This document shows, piece by piece, positions 1 to 5,199 of a stretch of DNA of 5,199 nucleotides. Numbering within the stretch: position 1 is the stretch's first letter; each line of letters begins with the position of its first letter. The position numbers and the translations under genes were made by a program. The notes beneath the pieces were generated by a model, which saw only the letters and a list, made by a program, of their open reading frames with translations, had not been told where the DNA came from and did not search any database. The stretch is from Desulfocapsa sulfexigens (GTDB taxonomy: Bacteria > Desulfobacterota > Desulfobulbia > Desulfobulbales > Desulfocapsaceae): contig DYNG01000090.1 of NCBI GenBank assembly GCA_020721165.1, positions 1 through 5,199 of the forward strand. Direction: 5' to 3'.

Positions 1-582
1 CAGGGCGCCGCGCAGGGCGGCGGTAAAGGATTTGGTGTGCTGGCCGACCTCGCGATGATTGATGATGCATTTCTGGCTCTGGTGCACAAATTCGATGGGG
101 TCTTCAATGGTCAGCACATGGTCTTTACGGGTGCGGTTGACCTCATCAACGATGGCGGCCAGGGTGGTTGATTTACCAGAGCCGGTGGGGCCGGTGACCA
201 GAACCAGGCCTTTGGGCAGTTGCGCCAGGCGGGCAATAACTTTTGGCAGCCCCAACTGGTCACAGGAGAGAATGTCACTGGGGATTTCGCGGAAGACGGC
301 GCCGATGCCATGTTTTTGCTGGAAAAAATTGCAACGATAGCGTGCCAGCCCTGGGATCTCATAACCAAAATCCACATCCCCGCTCTCTTCGAAGGATTTG
401 ATTTTTTCTTCCGGGCAAATCTCATAGAGCATCTTCTTGAGGTCTTCATTCTCAAAGCTCTTAAACTTGACTCGTTCCATGTCGCCCCGGATACGGAGTA
501 CCGGTTGTTGGCCAGCGACCATGTGAAGGTCGGAGGCACCTTCATCATTCATCAATTTGAAAAAAGCATCTATCTGGGCCAT
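1..582 (-). CDS. pilT: Type IV pilus retraction ATPase PilT, 3'-truncated by window edge
   Basis: This encodes the first 194 residues of a PilT-type hexameric ATPase, which in the cytoplasm at the base of the type IV pilus drives pilin disassembly and twitching motility. The N-terminal PAS-like domain covers about residues 1-105, opening MAQIDAFFKLMNDEGASDLH and including ARYRCNFFQQKHGIGAVFRE at 80-99. The RecA-like ATPase core begins with Walker A GPTGSGKST at 131-139 and the Asp box TIEDPIEF at 158-165, then REVGQHTKSFTAALRGAL up to the edge. The Walker B and His-box regions lie outside the window; PilT proteins usually run to about 340-380 residues. The ATG at 582 is preceded by AAGGTG with 5 nt spacing. 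The gap to the upstream LOG gene is 42 bases, so it may end the operon or use its own promoter. GspE/PilB is unlikely because the long N-terminal domain of those assembly ATPases is absent; the PilU paralogue is harder to exclude without the C-terminus. Confidence 0.95.
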   Translation of the reverse strand, partial: MAQIDAFFKLMNDEGASDLHMVAGQQPVLRIRGDMERVKFKSFENEDLKKMLYEICPEEKIKSFEESGDVDFGYEIPGLARYRCNFFQQKHGIGAVFREIPSDILSCDQLGLPKVIARLAQLPKGLVLVTGPTGSGKSTTLAAIVDEVNRTRKDHVLTIEDPIEFVHQSQKCIINHREVGQHTKSFTAALRGAL

Positions 583-587
583 AGTTT

Positions 588-593
588 CACCTT
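588..593 (-). promoter_or_regulatory. Ribosome binding site of pilT
   Basis: AAGGTG on the minus strand lies 5 nt before the ATG at 582. It supports this start, which also matches the expected PilT N-terminus. Confidence 0.7.
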
Positions 594-610
594 TTTGTGC
601 TGTTGGTCAA

Positions 611-616
611 ATTATA
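611..616 (-). promoter_or_regulatory. Possible -10 element of a pilT promoter
   Basis: A perfect sigma70-type TATAAT (minus strand, 616 to 611) sits in the 42-base gap between the LOG gene and pilT. Initiation would fall near 604, giving a leader of about 20 nt that includes the ribosome binding site. No good -35 hexamer is visible at 16-18 bases upstream (the best is ACTGTC), and there is no extended -10 TG. The element is therefore suggestive only, and pilT may be transcribed solely by read-through from selA. Confidence 0.3.
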
Positions 617-624
617 GGGACACA

Positions 625-1308
625 TCAGACAACGACAGTCTTCTTGATATAGCTGATAATATCTTCCACTTCATCCATGACATCAATGAGAAGAAGGTCG
701 TCTTCAGCAATAGTTTTACTCCCAATAAACTTATCCTTTATCCACCCCAAAAGTCCACCCCAAAAATCACTTCCGACAAGAATAATGGGAAAAGGTTTAA
801 CGCTTTTGGTCTGAATCAGGGTCAGGGACTCAAACAGCTCGTCCATGGAGCCGAATCCGCCGGGCATGCAGATAAAGGCCATGGAGTATTTCATGAACAT
901 GACCTTGCGCACAAAGAAATACTTGAAATGTAAAGGGAAATTGATGTACGGGTTGGGTCTTTGTTCATGGGGAAGATCAATGTTTAAGCCAATGGAAACA
1001 CCGCCGGCCTCGGCGGCCCCTTTATTGGCCGCCTCCATAATCCCTGGCCCGCCACCAGTGACAATGCCATAACCGGCCTGAGCCAATTTGCCAGCTAACT
1101 CTTCGGTCAGCTGGTAATAGCGGTCTTCTGGCGCTGTCCTGGCTGACCCATAAATAGTGACCACGGGGACATCTATAGCTGAGAGGGCATCAAATCCATC
1201 AACAAATTCTGACATGATACGAAACATGCGCCATGAATCACCAACCACACTGTTATCCAGACAGTACTTGGGTTCGCTTTTTATGCGACGACGGTCATAA
1301 GTGTGCAT
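625..1308 (-). CDS. LOG-family (TIGR00730-type) Rossmann-fold protein, putative nucleotide phosphoribohydrolase
   Basis: This 227-residue cytosolic protein belongs to the LOG family, long mislabelled 'lysine decarboxylase'. Characterised members hydrolyse the N-glycosidic bond of (cytokinin) nucleoside 5'-monophosphates, releasing the base and ribose 5-phosphate. Visible motifs are TIYGSAR at 51-57 at the first beta strand, GGGPGIMEAANKGA at 85-98, the catalytic-type RK pair in FFVRKVMFMKY at 131-141, and PGGFGSMDE at 149-157, the family's PGGxGTxxE signature with Ser for Thr. Length is normal for the family. The ATG at 1308 was chosen because AGGAGA stands 4 nt before it and because an upstream extension (to 1455) would lie wholly within the TPR gene and lacks family resemblance. 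It overlaps the end of the TPR gene by 14 bases, implying translational coupling. The substrate cannot be read from sequence; bacterial homologues may act in nucleotide salvage rather than cytokinin synthesis. Confidence 0.9.
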   Translation of the reverse strand: MHTYDRRRIKSEPKYCLDNSVVGDSWRMFRIMSEFVDGFDALSAIDVPVVTIYGSARTAPEDRYYQLTEELAGKLAQAGYGIVTGGGPGIMEAANKGAAEAGGVSIGLNIDLPHEQRPNPYINFPLHFKYFFVRKVMFMKYSMAFICMPGGFGSMDELFESLTLIQTKSVKPFPIILVGSDFWGGLLGWIKDKFIGSKTIAEDDLLLIDVMDEVEDIISYIKKTVVV

Positions 1309-3586
1309 TTTTTCTCCTGTCGTTATCTGTTGTGGAATTCGAAGAAATTTTGAAAAGCAAGGCTTGTGCCTGTTGCTGCCAAGGGGGGCCATTTTCATTG
1401 TTCCTGATCTCTGACTGGGCAAGAGCCTTGTTGAGCCAACGACTGGCCGCAGCATTTTTCCCCCAGCGGTGATACAGCAGTCCCATCCGGGCCTGGGCCA
1501 TGCCTTTCAGCTTCTGGTCGCGAAGGCAGGGACGGAGGGCGGCGCGGGCTTCTTCCCAGAAACCGCCATTGATCAGCGCCTTGGCCAGCCGGAAATGAAA
1601 AATGGGGGGGGCGGGATTGATTTCAAGGCTTTTTGCGCAGAGTTTCAGGGCAATCTGGTCGCCTTCATTACGGAGAAGGTAGATGTCTCCCAGCAGACTG
1701 AGAGCATCGGCGTCAAATTCATTGATGAGGATGGCTCGTTGCAACGCAATCCTGGCCTCCTCAATTCGGCCCAGCCCGAATAATGATTCGCCAAGCAGAC
1801 AAAACGACCTGTTGGCGAGGTCTGCCTCTGACTCTTTCGGCTTTACGGCATGCCAGGGGAGAAGCAGATCCAGGCTTTTTTGATGGTGTTCGGTTTGGCA
1901 GTACAGTCTGGCAAGTTGCAAAGGTAGTTCGCGCCGGACGAGGGCGGTATCCTGATCGTTTTCCAGCGGGCAGGCCCAGGCGTGTTCAAAAGCAAGGAGG
2001 GCGCCGGGGAGATCATTCTGTAATTCTCGTCCCAGACCCAGGTTATACCAGGCCATGAAATTTTTGCTATCTATGGCAAGGGCCTGGAGGAAACAGTTTT
2101 TGGCCAGAGTCTGCCGGTTTATCATGGCATAACTGACGCCCAGGCTGTTGAGCAGGTTGATATCGTCGGGGCTGATTTCCAGTCCATGCCGGTATTCGGT
2201 GATGGCTCGAGGAATATCGCCTTCTCCATAATAAATATCGCCACTGACATTAAGGCTTAAGGCGTTGAAAACAGTGATTGCGCCTTCACCCTCAAGGGCT
2301 CCATGAAGAAGGGCCTTTTGGCAGTTGAGTATTATTTCGTTTTTCTTGAAATGAGCGTAAGGGAAAAGGGCAATGCCGGCTGCCACCGGCCCGAAATCTT
2401 TGGACTCCGAGGCAAGGGCACGAGTAACCTGATGAGCCAGAACGAGAATTGCTTTCTGGTTGGCAGTGGGGAGCAGGATATACGCATCCGCTTGGGGGCC
2501 TTGAAAGGCCTTGCCGCCAGTGAGATCAAAAGTTTCAGGATGAATCAGGTCGAATATACTTTCTGTGGTTGTGGATGGATGGAGCTGAATAAGGGCAAAT
2601 TGCTCCAGTTGGCGCATGCAGCGCTGCAGAGCCCTGGTTTGTCCTGCCTGACCACAGGGCTTGGCGCGTATCAGTAGTGGCCTTTTCGAGGCATAGAGGG
2701 GATGGCATTGCGAGTTTTGCAGCAAACGATAGGAACAGAAGCTGAACGGGCCTCTTCTACCGGCGATTTGCAGGGCTTGCCATGCTTCATCGAGAAGATC
2801 CTGCCCGGTTCTGTCAACCCGGTCATCACTATTGTCACTGCCGCTTAGTCCACAGCTATAGCCGATGTGGACCGATTTAAAGCGTTCTCGTTTGCACAAA
2901 GCGATGATTCGGGGGCCGGAGCGGGTAAGATCAGCCTCGCTGCAATGCCAGGCGGGATAGGCAAAAACTGATTGGCCGATATGAAACAGGGGGGTGTTTT
3001 CACCAATAACGGATTGCAGCGCTCGCGCCGCCTTTCGCAGGTGCCGTATCTCCTCAATGGCTGTGCGGGTTTGGGGGTAAAGCTCCACAAGGGACAAACC
3101 TATCCATTGTCCCGGCGGCAAGGAGTTAAGGACGGAGTAAAGATGAAAGGCATTAAGAAGGCCGGTTTGCAGATCGGTTCTGGCCCATTTGATGCGAAGA
3201 AATTCGTGCTGCAGGGTGTCACGGATTTCTTGGAGCCAGTCGGGGCTCATTTTTTTGACCAGGAAAGGGTCAATGCCTTGAATGAGGGCGACAGCAGTGT
3301 GGGTGTCAGAAACGAAAAAAGGAAGCAGAAGACAGTCTTCATGGGTTGCAGGCGTCTGAGCGCGCTGGGTTGCGGCACAAACCTGCTGCAAGATGGGCGT
3401 ATTTTGTGTGTCATGGCGGGATGACAGGGGTTCGATCTCACCCTTGGTGTGAATAAACGAGATATGAGCGGCGGGAGCGGCAACGATTTTCTCCTTGATT
3501 GCCTCGGTAAAAGGCTGGCACAAAAAATCGAAGTCGCGCCGTGATAAAGAAGATGGTAAGGGAAAGAGGGGAAAATGACCGGTCAT
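1295..3586 (-). CDS. Large protein with GAF-like and two degenerate GGDEF-like segments plus C-terminal TPR repeats
   Basis: This 763-residue protein has no signal peptide or membrane segment and is probably cytosolic. Residues 1-130 have a weak GAF-like pattern. Residues 131-290 follow the GGDEF fold: a DLQTGLLN entry at 138-145 (cf. DxLTGLxN), HIGQSVFAY at 202-210 where GG(D/E)EF should be, VHIGYS at 239-244 and DEAWQAL at 266-272. A second GGDEF-like segment covers about 320-440, with FDLTGG at 353-358, DAYILLP at 367-373, VAAGIALFPY at 401-410 and QKALLHGALEGEGAITVF at 423-440. Neither retains a true GGDEF loop, so diguanylate cyclase activity is unlikely. About eight TPR-type helical pairs fill 442-730, e.g. 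GDIPRAITEYRHGLEISPDD at 456-475 and LGRIEEARIALQRAILI at 605-621. The ATG at 3586 overlaps the selA stop (ATGA) without a clear ribosome binding site, suggesting coupled translation. The TPR call is firm; the GAF/GGDEF homology is inferred from pattern. Function is unknown; a protein-binding scaffold, possibly nucleotide-responsive, is the most that can be said. Confidence 0.85.
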   Translation of the reverse strand: MTGHFPLFPLPSSLSRRDFDFLCQPFTEAIKEKIVAAPAAHISFIHTKGEIEPLSSRHDTQNTPILQQVCAATQRAQTPATHEDCLLLPFFVSDTHTAVALIQGIDPFLVKKMSPDWLQEIRDTLQHEFLRIKWARTDLQTGLLNAFHLYSVLNSLPPGQWIGLSLVELYPQTRTAIEEIRHLRKAARALQSVIGENTPLFHIGQSVFAYPAWHCSEADLTRSGPRIIALCKRERFKSVHIGYSCGLSGSDNSDDRVDRTGQDLLDEAWQALQIAGRRGPFSFCSYRLLQNSQCHPLYASKRPLLIRAKPCGQAGQTRALQRCMRQLEQFALIQLHPSTTTESIFDLIHPETFDLTGGKAFQGPQADAYILLPTANQKAILVLAHQVTRALASESKDFGPVAAGIALFPYAHFKKNEIILNCQKALLHGALEGEGAITVFNALSLNVSGDIYYGEGDIPRAITEYRHGLEISPDDINLLNSLGVSYAMINRQTLAKNCFLQALAIDSKNFMAWYNLGLGRELQNDLPGALLAFEHAWACPLENDQDTALVRRELPLQLARLYCQTEHHQKSLDLLLPWHAVKPKESEADLANRSFCLLGESLFGLGRIEEARIALQRAILINEFDADALSLLGDIYLLRNEGDQIALKLCAKSLEINPAPPIFHFRLAKALINGGFWEEARAALRPCLRDQKLKGMAQARMGLLYHRWGKNAAASRWLNKALAQSEIRNNENGPPWQQQAQALLFKISSNSTTDNDRRKNAHL
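1313..1318 (-). promoter_or_regulatory. Ribosome binding site that fixes the LOG-gene start
   Basis: AGGAGA on the minus strand precedes the ATG at 1308 by 4 nt and lies inside the last codons of the upstream TPR gene. It is the strongest Shine-Dalgarno sequence in the window and argues for the short 227-residue product over a 276-residue one starting at 1455. Confidence 0.75.
1604..1611. repeat. Eight-base G/C homopolymer inside the TPR gene
   Basis: Eight G on the plus strand (eight C in the coding strand) fall in codons for residues around 658-661 (NPAPP) of the TPR protein. The reading frame is intact across it. Confidence 0.9.
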
Positions 3587-3587
3587 T
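3574..3587. repeat. Perfect 14-base palindrome on the selA stop / TPR start junction
   Basis: AATGACCGGTCATT is identical to its own reverse complement. On the minus strand it contains the ATG of the TPR gene, the overlapping TGA of selA and the next three codons. In RNA it could fold as a 5-bp stem with a CCGG loop that encloses the start codon, which might tie initiation to ribosomes finishing selA. It could also be chance or a DNA-binding site. Confidence 0.6.
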
Positions 3588-5001
3588 CGGATGGGATTTG
3601 AGTAAAAAAGGTGATGAGGGAGGTGAGAAGAGCGGGGATTTCGTGGTCGGCAATGGTTCTCAGGTCGAGTAAAAAAGCGCCATCCTCAATTTTGCCAATA
3701 ATCGGTGCCGGAAGACGGCGAAATCCTTGCTCCAGGGCAGTCAGAGAAATCTGCGCTGGTTGCAAGACGACTGCCCAGCTTGACAATCCGTGTTCGGGCA
3801 TGGCCCCGCCTCCAACCAGGGATATGGTTGCCTGCAAGGATACGGTACACCAGGGGGAAACTATTTCCCGTATGCGTCGGACCAGTCGCTGGCCTCTTTT
3901 TTTGATCCCGTCGGGTGATTGGGTGAGCATTTTGAGGGTAGGAACAGCGGCGAGGGCCAAATCAAGGTCGTAATAGTCTCTGAGGACGGATTCAAGGGCG
4001 GCCAGGGTGAATTTGTCAATGCGCAGGGCACGGTTTAAGGGGTTTCGTTTAATCTGGTCAATCAGTTCTTTCTTGCCAACGATCAGGCCAGCCTGAGGGC
4101 CGCCCAGCAGTTTATCGCCGCTGAATGTGACCACATCCACACCGGCCTTGACAATCTGCTGAACCGTAGGCTCTGAAGGAAGCCCGCATAAGGAGAGATC
4201 CACCAGGCTGCCACTGCCCAGATCCTCCACGACCGGGAGTCCTTTAGTGCGACCAAGCCGCACTAAATCTTCAGCGGATACCTCGGAGGTAAAGCCAATG
4301 AGACGGAAATTGGAGGTATGCACTCGTAAGAGCAGGGCGGTGTCTGCTGTGATCGCCCTCTCGTAATCGGCCAGATGGGTTCGATTGGTTGTCCCCACTT
4401 CAATGAGTTGGGCGCCACTTTTGGCGATTACATCGGGAATTCTGAACGATCCGCCAATCTCGACGAGTTGGCCACGGGAGACAATGACTTGTTGATTATG
4501 AGCCAGGGAGTCCAGGGTCAGCAGGACGGCGGCGGCGTTATTGTTTACCACTAGAGCGGCTTCAGCTCCGGTCAGATCACAGAGAATTTCCTCGACCAGA
4601 GTGTAACGACTGCCCCGTTTGCCACTGTCGAGATTAAACTCTAAATTTGAGTAATGGGCTCCGGCCTGCTGGACAGCTTCAATGGCCGCCGCTGAAAGAA
4701 CGGAACGGCCCAGATTGGTATGAATAACTATGCCTGTGCCGTTGATGACTTGACGAAGGTTGCGGTGATTCTTTCGGGAGACGGCATCAAGCAGTTTTTC
4801 TCGCCATTGTTCCTTGGTCAAGAGAGCGCTGGGTTTGCCTGCTTTATGGTCATGGACAATTCGTTGTCGTTCATTCTCTATGCACTGGCGAACGGCCAGT
4901 TTCACCAAAAGGGAAGGGATGGATTGGGTCGCGCCTTGCAGGTCGTCCAGGCACTCATCAATTTTGGGTAAGGTGCAGAGAAGGTCGTGAATTTGGGTCA
5001 T
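3583..5001 (-). CDS. selA: L-seryl-tRNA(Sec) selenium transferase (selenocysteine synthase)
   Basis: This 472-residue PLP enzyme converts Ser-tRNA(Sec) to selenocysteinyl-tRNA(Sec) using selenophosphate from SelD; bacterial SelA is a cytosolic homodecamer of about 460-470 residues. Residues 1-60 match the N-terminal tRNA-binding region, opening MTQIHDLLCTLPKIDECL. The fold-type I core shows INGTGIVIHTNLGR at 86-99, YSNLEFNLDSGKRGSRY at 117-133, VVNNNAAAVLL at 151-161, SRGQLVEIGGSFRIP at 175-189, EDLGSGSLVDL at 259-269 and the PLP-lysine loop TFSGDKLLGGPQAG at 292-305, with Lys297 as the Schiff-base residue. NPLNRALRIDKFTLAALE at 320-337 and VGGGAMPE at 396-403 are also typical. The ATG at 5001 aligns with known SelA N-termini; a TTG at 5022 would add seven residues. 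Neither has a clear Shine-Dalgarno. It is the first gene of the run and overlaps the next by 4 bases. selB, selD and tRNA-Sec are not in the window and must lie elsewhere if the pathway is complete. Confidence 0.96.
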   Translation of the reverse strand: MTQIHDLLCTLPKIDECLDDLQGATQSIPSLLVKLAVRQCIENERQRIVHDHKAGKPSALLTKEQWREKLLDAVSRKNHRNLRQVINGTGIVIHTNLGRSVLSAAAIEAVQQAGAHYSNLEFNLDSGKRGSRYTLVEEILCDLTGAEAALVVNNNAAAVLLTLDSLAHNQQVIVSRGQLVEIGGSFRIPDVIAKSGAQLIEVGTTNRTHLADYERAITADTALLLRVHTSNFRLIGFTSEVSAEDLVRLGRTKGLPVVEDLGSGSLVDLSLCGLPSEPTVQQIVKAGVDVVTFSGDKLLGGPQAGLIVGKKELIDQIKRNPLNRALRIDKFTLAALESVLRDYYDLDLALAAVPTLKMLTQSPDGIKKRGQRLVRRIREIVSPWCTVSLQATISLVGGGAMPEHGLSSWAVVLQPAQISLTALEQGFRRLPAPIIGKIEDGAFLLDLRTIADHEIPALLTSLITFFTQIPSE

Positions 5002-5040
5002 GGAGTCGCAACGATTGGACAAAAGGTGAAAAGAGTAAGT

Positions 5041-5056
5041 TTCAATGTTGATTGAA
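5041..5056. repeat. 16-base inverted repeat upstream of selA
   Basis: TTCAAT and ATTGAA flank a GTTG spacer, giving a perfect 6-bp inverted repeat about 40 bases before the selA ATG. The form suits either a dimeric repressor operator or a small RNA hairpin with a tetraloop in the selA leader. No regulator can be named. Confidence 0.5.
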
Positions 5057-5061
5057 TGAAG

Positions 5062-5120
5062 AAAAAATTAAAAATATGCTACGGGTTTTATGCGCTAAAA
5101 GCAAACAATTTTCGTAGCAT
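5062..5120 (-). terminator. Candidate intrinsic terminator or attenuator before selA
   Basis: On the minus strand ATGCTACG (5120-5113) pairs perfectly with CGTAGCAT (5083-5076) and is followed by a T-rich tail, ATTTTTAATTTTTTC (5075-5061). The 29-base loop can add inner pairs (GTTTGC with GC and AAAC). It may end an upstream minus-strand transcript, or act as an attenuator if the selA promoter lies further right. The long loop and broken T run make it weaker than a classical terminator. Confidence 0.4.
5076..5104 (-). promoter_or_regulatory. Weak candidate selA promoter
   Basis: On the minus strand TTGCTT (5104-5099) and TAGCAT (5081-5076) are separated by 17 bases, a plausible but poor sigma70 pair. 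It would start transcription near 5069. The -10 falls within the right-hand arm of the hairpin, so this promoter and the terminator reading are competing interpretations of the same bases. Confidence 0.2.
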
Positions 5121-5144
5121 CAGGTTGATCTGACCTGGATCAGG
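5119..5144. repeat. ATCAGG direct repeats with internal inverted repeats
   Basis: On the plus strand ATCAGG occurs at 5119 and again at 5139, exactly 20 bases apart (about two helical turns). Between them CAGGT (5121-5125) is inverted as ACCTG (5133-5137), TGATC (5126-5130) as GATCA (5138-5142), and CCTG (5134-5137) as CAGG (5141-5144). The arrangement resembles a regulator binding region or alternative RNA folds. Confidence 0.4.
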
Positions 5145-5199
5145 AAGGCTAATTCAATTTCATGTTGTTTTCTTGTTGACAGGTGATGGGTGATTGAGT

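Larger units (their letters stand above)
5002..5199. other. Non-coding leader upstream of selA
   Basis: No convincing gene was seen on either strand in these 198 bases. The stretch is AT-richer than the genes and holds a 16-base inverted repeat, an 8-bp-stem hairpin with a T-rich tail, and a cluster of CAGG/CCTG repeats. In one minus-strand frame a short open stretch enters from the right edge and ends at TGA 5122-5120, directly before the hairpin. It could be the tail of an upstream gene, but 25 open codons are expected often by chance. Confidence 0.7.

Noticed and set aside
111..548. Minus-strand 145-codon frame beginning MMKVPP
   Set aside because: It is a shifted-frame shadow of pilT; the in-frame product from 582 contains Walker A and the Asp box.
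625..627. TGA stop read as selenocysteine, given selA nearby
   Set aside because: Read-through meets another TGA after five codons, with no SECIS-like hairpin evident. The TGA stops of selA and the TPR gene are likewise followed by overlapping starts and fit ordinary termination.
220..933. Open plus-strand frame of 237 codons
   Set aside because: It lies antisense to pilT and the LOG gene, crosses their junction, and its translation resembles no family. The opposite-strand genes carry clear motifs.
1309..1455. 49-residue N-terminal extension of the LOG protein
   Set aside because: It lies inside the TPR coding sequence, has no family similarity, and the ATG at 1308 has a strong ribosome binding site.
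5175..5181. TTGACA on the plus strand as a -35 of a divergent promoter
   Set aside because: The window ends before a -10 could be judged (only 18 bases remain), so it cannot be supported.
5120..5197. Minus-strand open stretch ending at TGA before the hairpin, as the end of an upstream gene
   Set aside because: Only 25 codons are visible, the residues suggest no family, and such length arises often by chance. Kept as a remark, not a gene.
1..5199. tRNA-Sec, CRISPR array, insertion sequence or prophage part
   Set aside because: No cloverleaf, regular repeat-spacer pattern, transposase or integrase motif, or flanking terminal repeats were seen.

Overview
The window looks like a piece of a mid-GC, anaerobic-type Gram-negative chromosome, most likely a deltaproteobacterial (Desulfobacterota-like) lineage. 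That placement is an inference. It rests on a bacterial selenocysteine synthase, a type IV pilus retraction ATPase whose N-terminus resembles the delta-type PilT, and the TPR-rich signalling-like protein between them. No taxonomic marker such as rRNA is present.

All supported genes are on the minus strand, so the window reads right to left. A non-coding leader of about 200 bases (5002-5199) carries several inverted and direct repeats. It is followed by selA (5001 to 3583), encoding PLP-dependent selenocysteine synthase. A 763-residue protein (3586 to 1295) follows with a 4-base ATGA overlap; it has a weak GAF-like N-terminus, two degenerate GGDEF-like segments and about eight TPR-type repeats. 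Its end overlaps by 14 bases the start of a LOG-family nucleotide phosphoribohydrolase-like protein (1308 to 625). After a 42-base gap comes pilT (582 to the left edge), cut off after 194 residues. There are no RNA genes, mobile elements or CRISPR arrays.

The overlaps argue that selA, the TPR protein and the LOG protein are co-transcribed and translationally coupled. pilT may be read through from them or may also use its own promoter, since a perfect TATAAT lies in the 42-base gap. The four products have no obvious shared pathway. The most unusual gene is the central TPR protein. It has the architecture of a c-di-GMP signalling protein whose catalytic signatures have decayed, fused to a protein-interaction scaffold, and it sits between selenocysteine synthesis and pilus retraction. 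A perfect 14-base palindrome lies exactly on the selA stop / TPR start junction.
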